A DNA stretch of 64,000 nt, taken from Salvelinus alpinus. Lineage: Eukaryota; Chordata; Actinopteri; Salmoniformes; Salmonidae. The stretch covers positions 8,689,284 to 8,753,283 of the forward strand of contig NC_092122.1 of assembly GCF_045679555.1 (NCBI RefSeq), read 5' to 3'. Numbering within the stretch: the stretch's first letter is position 1; each line of letters opens with the position of its first letter. The notes beneath the pieces are model-generated. The model did not search any database. It worked only from the letters and a program-made list of their open reading frames with translations, and was not told the DNA's origin. Positions 11,514 through 23,500 of this stretch are shown piece after piece. The position numbers and the translations under genes were made by a program.

Positions 11514-14500
11514 AGAGTAGGAGAGGAGAATAAGAGACAGAGAGAGAGAGGAGAGGAGAGAGGGGGAGGAGAGGAGAGGAGAGAGAGAGAGAGAGAGAGA
11601 GAGGGGGAGAGGAGAGGAGAGAGAGGGAAAGGAGTCAAAGACAGAAGAGAAATGTAAATAAAATAGTAATTATATTTAGTCACCTCCAAAATGATTGGCA
11701 TTTTACATGCATGTTACCTAATTTTTACACCCCAGTGAAACAGGAAGCCATGGAAGGCCACAATACAGTTCCTTAAAGGGGCAATCCGCAGTTGTTACAT
11801 CTATTTTTGGACTACTGAATTCATTATATGTACCCGTTGATTATTGAAGAATATAACTTATAAATGCCTCATGATCTTAGTTCAACTGTCTTACACCATC
11901 AGAAAACAATATATAAACTTGTTTTACTCAGTTTGTAAACAAATACAATTTAAACAAACACTATATAGCTTCAAAACATGATTCCTTGCATCCATAGCCT
12001 TGTCTATGAATTTGAGAGTGGTTACATTTCTCCAGCTCCATCCCTCAGATTTTTATCAAAACCAGGGGTGGGGAGATGGCTTTGTTATTGTTTCTACTGC
12101 TGATTGCGCTTTAAGCTGAGACTAAATTAAAAAAGTAAAAAAAAGATATATAGGGGTGCCAATATTTTTGACACCTACGTATCTATTTGAGAAAATATAT
12201 TATTACTATTATTAAAATCTATTTCTCTGAGCAATATAAAATAATAACAGTTTTGTATTAAACATTTCAAATGTTTTGGAGTGTACAATATTGCTCAGTA
12301 TTTGGATGATTTAATTAATACAGTATTGTTTTTGCTCATCTTTATCAAGAGTGCCAATAATTTATGAGGTGACTGTACCAAATGATCTCTTCTTATCACT
12401 CCCAAATGACCTATGAACTAGAGTTTGATAATGCCTTAATAATAAGGAGTATAAGACAGGTTGCAGTACTTTCTATTCCATACACAACCCAGTCACGCCA
12501 CTGTGACAAGGTAGTTGGGCTGTATTTATAGGGGGAAGTTGAGCCAAAGGGGTATGGTTTTCTTGTTTCTAGGAAACCATACACAAAATGTATCATTGAA
12601 ACAAAATATACTGAACAATAATATAAGGCATTATTGCTTGGATATGAGGTAACAGTGGTAAAAAGTAACAAGTGTTTGTTAGGTGTGAAGCCTGTGTTAA
12701 AATATGCTTAAAGTGATTAAAAGACAAAAAGCGATTGTGTTGAATTGTGTTTGGGAAATGGAGATAGACGGCTCAACTTACCCCACTGTCCCCTACATCT
12801 CAGACAGAGTGGGGGTTGAACTCTGACTCCGAACATCTGCTTATGTCATCTAAGACATGTTTACAGATCCTTCTATGTGTTATCTAGCGGTTATACATTG
12901 GAGTTTCATTGCCTTGCAATAAAGAGGCTGAATTTCTGTCTGTCTCTGTGGACAGTTATAAACTTTGACCACAGTTCCTTTTTTCTTTCTATAGAAACAG
13001 ATGCCTTATCCTTATATAACACACTTGCTCTGCAAATACCCTTGCCATTGTCACACCCTGGCCTTAGTTATCTTTGTTTTCATTATTATTTTAGTTAGGT
13101 CAGGGTGTGACATGGGGAATGTATGTGTTTTGGTTTGTCTAGGGGTTTGTACGTTTAATGGGTCAGTGTCTTGTCTAGGTGTTTGTATGTCTATGGCTGC
13201 CTAGATTGGTTCTCAATTAGAGGCAGCTGTGGTTTATTGTCTCTGATTGAGAGCCATATTTAAGGCAGCCATAGGCAGTTGGGTTTTGTGGGTAATTGTC
13301 TATGTTGAACGTTTGTTGCTTGTCTATGCACTTACGTCGTTAGCTTCACGGTTGTTTTGTTTAGTTTGTATTCAGTGTTCGTTTTCGTGTATTTTCCCTT
13401 CTCTAAATAAAAGAGAATGTATTTTGCACACGCTGCGCCTTGGTCCTCTCTCTCACCCATAGACGATCGTGACAGAATTACCCACCTGAATCGGACCAAG
13501 CAGCGTGTAAAGCAGCAACGGGAGCAGCGCATAAAGGATTCATGGACATGGGAGGAGATATTGGATGGAAAGGGACCTTGGGCACAACCGGGAGAATATC
13601 GCCCTAAAGCCGAGAGAAGGCGATATGAGGAGGCAGCACGGAAGCAAGGCTGGAAGCCTGCGAGTACAACCCAAAAAATTCTTGGGGGGGGGCTAAAAGG
13701 GAGTGTGGCGAAGTCAGGTAGGAGACCTGCGCCTACTCCCTGTACTTACCGTGGAGAGCGAGAGTACGGGCAGACACCGTGTTACGCAGTAGAGCGCATG
13801 GTGTCTCCTGTACGTGTGCATAGCCCGGTGCGGTACATACCAGCTCCTCGTATCGGCCGGGCTAGATTGAGTATTGAGCCAGGTGCCATGAAGCCGGCTC
13901 AACGCTTCTTGTCTCCAGTGCGTCTCCTCGGGCCGGCTTACATGGCACCAGCCTTACGCATGGTGTCCCCGGTTCGCCTACATAGCCTGGTGCGGGTTAT
14001 TCCACCTCCCGCACTGGTCGGGCAACGGGGAGCATACAACCAGGTAAGGTTGGGCAGGCTCAGTGCTCAAGGGAGCCAGTACGCCTGCACGGTCCGGTAT
14101 TTCCGGCGCCACCTCCCCGCCCCAACCTAGTACCACCAGTGCCTACACCATGCACCAGGCTTCCTGTGCGTCTCCAGAGCCCTGTTCCTCCTCCACGCAC
14201 TAGCCCTATGGTGCGTGTCTCCAGCCCATTACCACCAGTGACTACACCACGCACCACGCCTCCTGTGCGTCTCCAGAGTCCTGTGCGTTCTGTTGCTGCT
14301 CCCCGCACTAGCCCTGAGATGCGTGTCCCCAGCCCGGTACCACCAGTGCCGGCACCACGCACTAGGCCTAATGTGCGTCTCCAGGGTCCAGTATGCCCTG
14401 TTCCTTCTCCCCGCACTAGCCCTGAGATGCGTGTCCCCAGCCCGGTACCACCAGTGCCGGCACCACGCACTAGGCCTAATGTGCGTCTCCAGGGTCCAGT

Positions 14501-17500
14501 ATGCCCTGTTCCTTCTCCCCGCACTAGCCTGAAGGTGCGTGTCCTTAGCCCGGTACCTCCAGTTCCGGCACCACGCACCAGGCAGACAGTGTGCCTCAGC
14601 CGGCCAGAGCTGCCCGTCTGCCAAGCACCGTCAGAGCTGCCCGTCTGCCAAGCACCGTCAGAGCTGCCCGTCTGCCAAGCACCGTCAGAGCTGCCCGTCT
14701 GCCAAGCACCGTCTGAGCTGCCCGTCTGCCAAGCACCGTCTGAGCTGCCCGTCTGCCAAGCACCGTCTGAGCTGCCCGTCTGCCAAGCACCGTCTGAGCT
14801 GCCCGTCTGCCAAGCACCGTCTGAGCTGCCCGTCTGCCAAGCGCCGTCTGAGCTGCCCGTCTGCCAAGCACCGTCAGCGCTGCCCGTCTGTCCCGAGCCG
14901 TCAGAGCTGCCCGTCTGTCCCGAGCCGCTAGAGCCGTCCGCCAGACAGGATCAGCCAGAGCCGTCCGCCAGACAGGATCAGCGAGAGCCGTCCGCCAGAC
15001 AGGATCAGCCAGAGCCGTCCGCCAGACAGGATCAGCCAGAGCCGTCCGCCAGACAGGATCAGCCAGAGCCGTCCGCCAGACAGGATCAGCCAGAGCCGTC
15101 CGCCAGCCATGAGCAGCCAGAGCCGTCCGCCAGCCATGAGCAGCCAGAGCCGTCCGCCAGCCATGAGCAGCCAGAGCCGTCCGCCAGCCATGAGCAGCCA
15201 GAGCCGTCCGCCAGCCATGAGCAGCCAGAGCCGTCCGCCAGCCATGAGCAGCCAGAGCCGTCCGCCAGCCATGAGCAGCCAGAGCTTTTCCGCCAGCCAT
15301 GAGCAGCCAGAGCCGTCCGCCAGCCATGAGCAGCCAGAGCCGCCAGCCAGCCATGAGCAGCCAGAGTCGCCAGCCAGCCATGAGCAGCCAGAGTCGCCAG
15401 CCAGCCATGAGTAGCCAGAGTCGCCAGCCAGCCATGAGCAGCCAGAGTCGCCAGCCAGCCATGAGCAGCCAGAGTCGCCAGCCAGCCATGAGCAGCCAGA
15501 GTCGCCAGCCAGCCATGAGCAGCCAGAGTCGCCAGCCAGCCATGAGCAGCCAGAGTCGCCAGCCAGCCATGAGCAGCCAGAGTCGCCAGCCAGCCATGAG
15601 CAGCCAGAGTCGCCAGCCAGCCATGAGCAGCCAGAGTCGCCAGCCAGCCATGAGCAGCCAGAGTCGCCAGTCTGCCAGGATCTACCAGAGCCACCAAAGC
15701 GGGTATTGACAATGGTGGAGTGGGGGCCACGTCCCGCACCCGAGCCGCCGCCATAATAAGGCCCACCCCGGACCCTCCCCTTCAATGTCAGGTTGTGCGG
15801 TCGGAGTCCGCACCTTTGGGGGGGGGGGGGGGGTACTGTCACACCCTGGCCTTAGTTATCTTTGTTTTCATTATTATTTTAGTTAGGTCAGGGTGTGACA
15901 TGGGGAATGTATGTGTTTTGGTTTGTCTAGGGGTTTGTACGTTTAATGGGTCAGTGTCTTGTCTAGGTGTTTGTATGTCTATGGCTGCCTAGATTGGTTC
16001 TCAAGGGGCAGCTGTGGTTTACTGTCTCTGATTGAGAGCCATATTTAAGGCAGCCATAGGCAGTTGGGTTTTGTGGGTAATTGTCTATGTTGAACGTTTG
16101 TTGCTTGTCTATGCACTTACGTCGTTAGCTTCACGGTCGTTTGTTGTTTTGTTTAGTTTGTATTCAGTGTTCGTTTTCGTGTTTTTTCCCTTCTCTAAAT
16201 AAAAGAGAATGTATTTTGCACACGCTGCGCCTTGGTCCTCTCTCTCACCCATAGATGATCGTGACAGCCATACATGTTACGTTTTTTCCTCAATTGCGTA
16301 CAAGCCATTTTTGGATCTGTGTTGAAATGTATCTACAGCAGAACAGCAATGATCAAATGCTCAAATACATTTACAGAAATTCTGATCATTTTCTTGCCTG
16401 ACTTGCATTTCTTAGACCAACTTTTGTCGTCAGTGAATACAAAAGTCACTTAAGTTTTGTTCATAGAATATAACGCATTGTTTTCATCAGAAGAGAAATG
16501 TGTGCAATTGCGTTCACTGTTTCTGTCAATCAGTAAATACTACTGCACAAATTTCTAGATCACCCCATCAGTGTCATACCATGTACGATATAATAACAAT
16601 ATATGGAAAGATCTAGGAAATGGGGACTGTCTAATTGCCAAAATATTGTGGACGTGCAGAGATGCAGAGCATGAAGTTGGGTTACCCATAACTCATCATC
16701 TTCAACATTGTGAACTTTGATAGAGCTTTGCTATGGTGATTGAGGCCTATACAGTCATAGTTGTGTTCCTCCATTGTATTCACCTTTTTTATTTGTATTT
16801 ATTTCTTTATTTTTTTACCCCTTTTTCTCGCCAATTTCATGATATTCAATTGGTAGTCTCATCGCTGCAACTCCCCTACGGACTCGGGAGAGGCGAAGGT
16901 CGAGAGCCATGCGTCCTCTGAAACACAGCCAATCTGCACTGCTCGCTTAACCCGGAAGCCAGCCGCACCAACGTGTCGGAGGAAACTTGCAGATAGTGTT
17001 TCTGCGCAGCAATGGAAAGTCTATATAGCAATGAGCAAACTAGCCTTTGTATTGAATACATGAAACTGCATTGTGATGATACCGATGAATGTGCTTATTT
17101 CTTCTATTTTTTATCAGGAATAATATCTGTGTCTGAAATTGTTTGGTGTAATATGCATAAAAGGAGAGTAAATAGCCCATAATTCTGCACCTTTGGATAG
17201 TTGTACTTCCTTTTTAGTGACTGCAAAGAAAATGCATTGATCTACTTAGAATTTTATTAGACTGACTAACTTTCTGTTTTGTCTGCTTGGACTCAACAGA
17301 TAAATATGGTTGTGTTACTCTTTTTGCAGGCAGTCGTGTTCTTTTGATCAATCTGACATTTTGACGGTATAATATCATTTTGAAGAATGTATTTATGTTT
17401 TGAGACGGCATTTACTGTTTCGCCAAAGGCCACAGAGTTCTCTTTTGAACTCTATTTTGGAAGTCGACAACATTGTTAAAAAGAAAAATGGTTGTACGCG

Positions 17501-20500
17501 ATTGAGAAAAACCTGTTTGTTTTCCAAGAAAGGTAGGCTACATGAGCTACTTTCCCCCAACAGTGGCAATGCTGTAACTATGTTGTAACACTGATAGTCA
17601 CTTTGAGTGATAGTGAATAATATCACGCCCTGGATGGCTTGCTAGTCTATATACTGTATAAACATTCATGTTTGCAAATGATTCCTAACAAGAACACGCT
17701 GTGTTTCTGGGCGGGTGTTGTGTGTATGTGAGCATGAGAGCCTGCATGCATGTGTGTGTGTGTGTTTCCGTGCAATGCAGCCCTGAAGGGACCTTTGGAA
17801 CAGCAAACAACAGTATTGATTTGTTCCCATTCTGCCCCGGTGAGAGTGCAGTTATGTTCCATAGACTGGAACTCTGGTTGCCACGTAGCTCTGAGGATGG
17901 TACGGTTATCATAGAGGTTAGGTGGTATGGGTAAAGTTAGAGTGACATTTGGGATAGGATAGAGCAGGACCACCCAAAGTAGGGCCAAACTTGGCCTGCT
18001 AGAGGCTTCCAGAATGATCTTATGTATACATGGTGGGTTTTTGGCAGCGCACTAATCAGTGTACCTCTAGGATAGAGGGTGGAGGTTCAGGTAAGGTTTG
18101 GTTTGATTTCGATATATGCTAGACAGTAGATATAGATGAGTGATGGAGGGAGAGAGAGAGAGGAAGGGAGGGAAAGCGTTTTTTTTACCTTGTACATGTC
18201 TTCATATTTCAGGAAGAGGACGTTTGAGTCCATGCGATGCTCCCAGAACTCCTGAACATGCTCAAACCAGGAACCATATCCCACTATGAGACAGAGAGAA
18301 AAAGAAGGGGAGAGAGAAACATAGGTGGAGAGAGTTTTTAGTGAGTTTCCCCAGGTGTTTCCCCAGGCTTTCTCTTCCCTCTTCACACAACCTGGCCTGA
18401 TCAGTTACTTATTGCCTAAATAATGCCAGGTCTCCCTGTTAGCCACCCATTCCTCTTAGTCCCAATTAAGAAAAGTAGTCCAGTGTAGACAGAGGACACA
18501 AGATGAATAGTGACACCCCCTGCACACCTGGGCGGGTGAACCCTGAACTCTGACACTCACGCTTGTCGTTCATGAAGCGTCTGCAGAACTCCTGGAAGGT
18601 TCCGCGGTAGCTCATGGTTCTGAGGGAGCGGTGGAACTGGTAGTAAGACACCACAAGATCTTTAGGGTTCCTCGCCATGTAGATCACCTACAGGAGAACC
18701 ACATAGAACCACACAGACAATTAGGACTGAATAGATGGAAACATTATACAAACATTATACAAACCAATTGAAGTGTACTCTGACCTTGGACTCTCCATTG
18801 TGCATGGCTGTAGGCAGGAAGCGGTAGGGCAGGTGGCTTTTTATCAGACGAGGAGATGTCAACTCCTGTGAAAAGATAGAGGAATTGTCATCATTGGGAA
18901 CAGAGACGGTATAAAACAAGGAGCAGAAAAACACCTAATCCATTTCTTGATTTGCATTGAAATATGGTGCTGCATGTGGTAACTGTACCTGTCTGTTTTA
19001 CAAGCAAGTGATTCAGGATCAGGAAGTAATAATACTCAGTGCTGTAGGCCTACCTGTATGATGTCTAGGCCAGACTGAGGATACTACAGAACAGTAGTAA
19101 TACTCAGTACCATAGGCCTACCTGTATGATGTCTAGGCCAGACTGAGGGTACTCCAGAACAGCAGTAATACTCAGTGCTGTAGGCCTACCTGTATGATGT
19201 CTAGGCCAGGCTGAGGATACTACAGAACAGTAGTAATACTCAGTGCTGTAGTCCTACCTGTATGATGTCTAGGCCAGGCTGAGGGTACTCCAGAACAGTA
19301 GTAATACTCAGTACCATAGGCCTACCTGTATGATGTCTAGGCCAGGCTGAGGATACTACATTACAGTAGTAATACTCAGTGCTGTAGGCCTACCTGTATG
19401 ATGTCTAGGCCAGGCTGAGGATACTACAGAACAGTAGTAATACTCAGTACTGTAGGCCTACCTGTATGATTTCTAGGCCAGGCTGAGGGTACTACAGAAC
19501 ATTAGTAATACTCAGTACTGTAGGCCTACCTGTATGATGTCTATGCCAGCCTGAGGATACTACAGAACAGTAGTAATACTCAGTACTGTAGGCCTACCTG
19601 TATGATGTCTAGGCCAGGCTGAGGGTACTCCAGAACAGTAGTAATATTCAGTGCTGTAGGCATACCTGTATGATGTCTAGGCCAGGCTGAGGGTACTCCA
19701 GAACAGTAGTAATATTCAGTGCTGTAGGCCTACCTGTATGATGTCTAGGCCAGGCTGAGGGTACTCCAGAACAGTAGTAATATTCAGTGCTGTAGGCCTA
19801 CCTGTATGATGTCTAGGCCAGGCTGAGGGTACTCCAGAACAGTAGTAATACTCAGTACTGTAGGCCTACCTGTATGATGTCTAGGCCAGGCTGAGGGTAC
19901 TCCAGAACAGTAGTAATATTCAGTGCTGTAGGCCTACCTGTATGATGTCTAGGCCAGACTGAGGGTACTCCAGAACAGCAGTAATAGTGTTGTAGGCCTA
20001 CCTGTATGATGTCTAGGCCAGACTGAGGGTACTCCAGAACAGTAGTAATACTCAGTACTGTAGGCCTACCTGTATGATGTCTAGGCCAGGCTGAGGGTAC
20101 TCCAGAACAGTAGTAATACTCAGTGCTGTAGGCCTACCTGTATGATGTCTAGGCCAGACTGAGGGTACTCCAGAACAGCAGTAATAGTGTTGTAGGCCTA
20201 CCTGTATGATGTCTAGGCCAGACTGAGGGTACTCCAGAACAGCAGTAATAGTGTTGTAGGCCTACCTGTATGATGTCTAGGCCAGACTGAGGGTACTCCA
20301 GAACAGTAGTAATACTCAGTACTGTAGGCCTACCTGTATGATGTCTAGGCCAGGCTGAGGGTACTCCAGAATAGTAGTAATACTCAGTGCTGTAGGCCTA
20401 CCTGTATGATGTCTAGGCCAGACTGAGGATACTCCAGAACAGCAGTAATAGTGTTGTAGGCCTACCTGTATGATGTCTAGGCCAGACTGAGGGTACTCCA

Positions 20501-23500
20501 GAACAGTAGTAATACTCAGTACTGTAGGCCTACCTGTATGATGTCTAGGCCAGGCTGAGGGTACTCCAAAACAGCAGTAATACTCAGTGCTGTAGGCCTA
20601 CCTGTATGATGTCTAGCCCAGGCTGAGGGTACTACAGAACAGTAGTAATACTCAGTACTGTAGGCCTACCTGTATGATGTCTAGCCCAGGCTGAGGGTAC
20701 TCCAGAACAGGAAGCTGCTCATCGATGTTCATCAGACCAATCTCATCTGGGTCCGCCCCCTGACTCACCAGATACACCACCTCCTGAAGGAGACTGGTAC
20801 CTGGGGGGGGGTAAAGATGGTGAGAGGAGGGAGGGGGAGAGGAGAATGAAGAGGAAAAGGTAAATGGGTAGTCATTTGTGTAAATGTAAAATGACACCAA
20901 TGAGGGAAAAATTCACAGCCCAAACTACACCATTATAGTGCTGTTTAGCAAACACTTACCAACCTCACACACCAGATGATCTACACGGAACAAAAATATA
21001 AACGCAACATGCAATAATTTCAAAGATTTTACTGAGCTACAGTTCATATAAGGAAATCAGTCAATTAAAATAAAGGCCCTAATCTATTTATTTCACATGA
21101 CAGGGAATACAGATATGGATATTTTGGTCACAGATAGGTAGGGCCGTGGAGCAGAAAACCAGTGAGTATCGGATGTGACCACCACTTGCCTCATGCAGCG
21201 CAACACATCTCCATCCCATAGAGTTGATCAGGCTGTTGATTGTGGCCTGTGGAATGTTGTCCCACTCCTCTTCAATTGCACTGCAAAGTTGCTGGATATT
21301 GGTGGGAACTGGAACACGCTGTTGTACACGTCGATCCAGAGCATCCCAAACAGGCTCAATGGGTGACATGTCTGGTGAGTATGCAGGCCATTGACGAACC
21401 GGGCCATTTTCAGCTTCCAGGAATTGTGTACAGATCCTTGCGACATGGGGCAGTGCATTATCATGCTGGAACATGAGGCGATGGGTGCGGATGAAAGGCA
21501 CAACCCCACCGACACTATGGGGCACTCTGTTCACAATCAGCAAACCTCTCGCCCACACAACATCATACGTGGTCTGCGGTTGTGAGGCCGGTTTGAAAGA
21601 AATTAGCTTTTTGTGTGTATGGAACATTTCTGGGATCTTTTATTTCAGCTCATGGGACCAACACTAAACATGTTGCGTTTATATTTTTGTGCAGTACAGT
21701 TTTATACCGAATGCTGCAATGATAGTTTGTCTATTTTAGCTAGCTAACCTTAGCTAGATAGCTAAAATAGCCAAACTAACCTTATCTAGGTAGCTAGCTA
21801 AGCTAGCACCAAAGCTAGCACAGTATCTGGATCCTCCCCTTTTCCACTGCAGTTTCAGATGAGCAGCACTCAGTGAGTCAGTGTTAAACATAGTGAAAAA
21901 GTAGCTAGTGCCCCTAATGGAAGTACCAATGCCAAAGAGGAGAAAAGTGCAGGACATAAGCTTTTTTTGGAAGAGAATTGTAAATGAATGAATGGCTACA
22001 AAGCTAGCTAGCTAACTACACTATACATACTGTAATGGTCTGGTAATACATAGTCAGCTAGCTAGCTATACATATTTTGCCAGACAGTAAATAAATAATT
22101 TAGCTAATAAATCATAATCTAATTCATGTTAATAAGTTAACCCCGTCATTGTTCAGGTCAGCCATTTTTGTCATATGATAATGCATTTGGTCAAATGATT
22201 AAGGCACGGTTCAAAGACAGGCAATAGAGAGTGAGAGAGAGAGAGCACCACCCATGTTGAGGCAGGGAGAGGACGAATAGGTCATCAGGTGAGAATTTGG
22301 AATGTAGTGGTGAAGAAACAATTGTGAACACACAAATTTGAATATTTAAATGTAGTCCTATAAGACATGCCTTGTAGATGTAATATTGTTTAAGTTTAAT
22401 CATATTTTGGCAATAGAAAGGCCCTTCTATTTTGGCAATAGAAAGTAAGACACGGTTTGTTGTCATGTTTGATGAAGGGGACTGAGCCACAAGTCAGGGA
22501 CCAGTTGAGCACAGATGACAGGGGCAGAGCCACCGAACAAAAATAAGTTATCGACATCGGTACCAGGACAAAACCAAATCAACCACATCCCAAGTGTATT
22601 GTAATCCAGAAGCGAGCTGACAGAGTTGTCATTTCAAGAGAAGTGGTTTCAAGTTTCCCCTGGCTGCATTACAGTGCCTCTTTAAAAACCTCTCTGGGAT
22701 AGGTGGGACATTAGCGTCCCACCTGGCCAAAATCCAGTGAAAATGCAGAGTGCCAAATTCAAATAAATTACTATCAAAATTAGACTTTCATGAAATCACA
22801 CATGCAGTACACCAAATTAAAGCTACACTTGTTATGAATCCAGCCAACGTGTCAGATTTCAAAAAGGCTTTACGGCGAAAGCAAACGATGCTATTATCTG
22901 AGGGTAGCACCCCAGCAAACAAACACAAACAATCATATTTCAACCCTCCAGGCACGACACAAAACGCAGATATAAAGATATAATTCATGCCTTACCTTTG
23001 ACGAGCTTCTTCTGTTGGCACTCCAATATGTCCCATAAACATCACAAATGGTCCTTTTGTTCGATTAATTCCGTCGATATATATCCAAAATGTCCATTTA
23101 TTTGGCGCGTTTGATCCAGATAAACACCGGTTCCAACTCGCGCAACATGACTACAGAATTTCTCATAAGTTACCTGTAAGCTTGGTCCAAACATTTCAAA
23201 GTACTTTCCTAATACAACTTTAGGTATTTTTTAACGTAAATAATCGATCAAATTTAAGACGGGATATACTGTGTTCAATACCGGAGGAAACCAAAGTGTA
23301 GCGTGCTTTTCAAGTCACGCGCCTCTATCAAAGAGTACACTTCCCTCTACCCTCGTTCTGAACAGTGCTACTTCTTCATTTCTCAAAGGAAAAACCTCAA
23401 CGAATTTCTAAAGACTGTTGACATCTAGTGGAAGCGATAGGAACTGCAAAAAAGTCCCTTAGAAATCTGGATTCCCAATGAAAACCCATTGAAAAGAGAG

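Larger units (their letters stand above)
13049..16266 (+). mobile_element. Complete non-autonomous LTR retroelement
   Basis: Two direct repeats (13,049-13,474, 426 bp; 15,837-16,266, 430 bp) start TGTCAC and end GTGACA. They differ by a few substitutions and small indels. The element is flanked by the 5-bp duplication GCCAT (13,044-13,048 and 16,267-16,271), so it is one clean insertion into sult4a1 intron 5. Each LTR has AATAAA before a GT-rich end. A G-rich polypurine-like tract (TTTGGGGGGG) ends just before the 3' LTR. The 2.36-kb interior has no reverse transcriptase, protease or integrase. It codes only for a proline-rich repeat protein in two frames. The lineage cannot be told; mobilisation in trans by a Gypsy-like element is inferred. 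Confidence 0.93.

Noticed and set aside
14060-14578. 172-codon minus-strand frame with Gly/Thr/Arg repeats
   Set aside because: Antisense of the proline-rich repeats of the LTR element.
14596-15842. Long minus-strand frames (351 and 304 codons, MAGWRLWLL- and GDSGCSWLA-type repeats)
   Set aside because: They are the reverse reading of the 27-bp arrays. A period divisible by three keeps all frames open when the unit has no stop. The plus strand has the LTR-element context and a homologue elsewhere.
19040-20669. CRISPR-like array
   Set aside because: Units are contiguous with no unique spacers, and the repeat is derived from a vertebrate exon.
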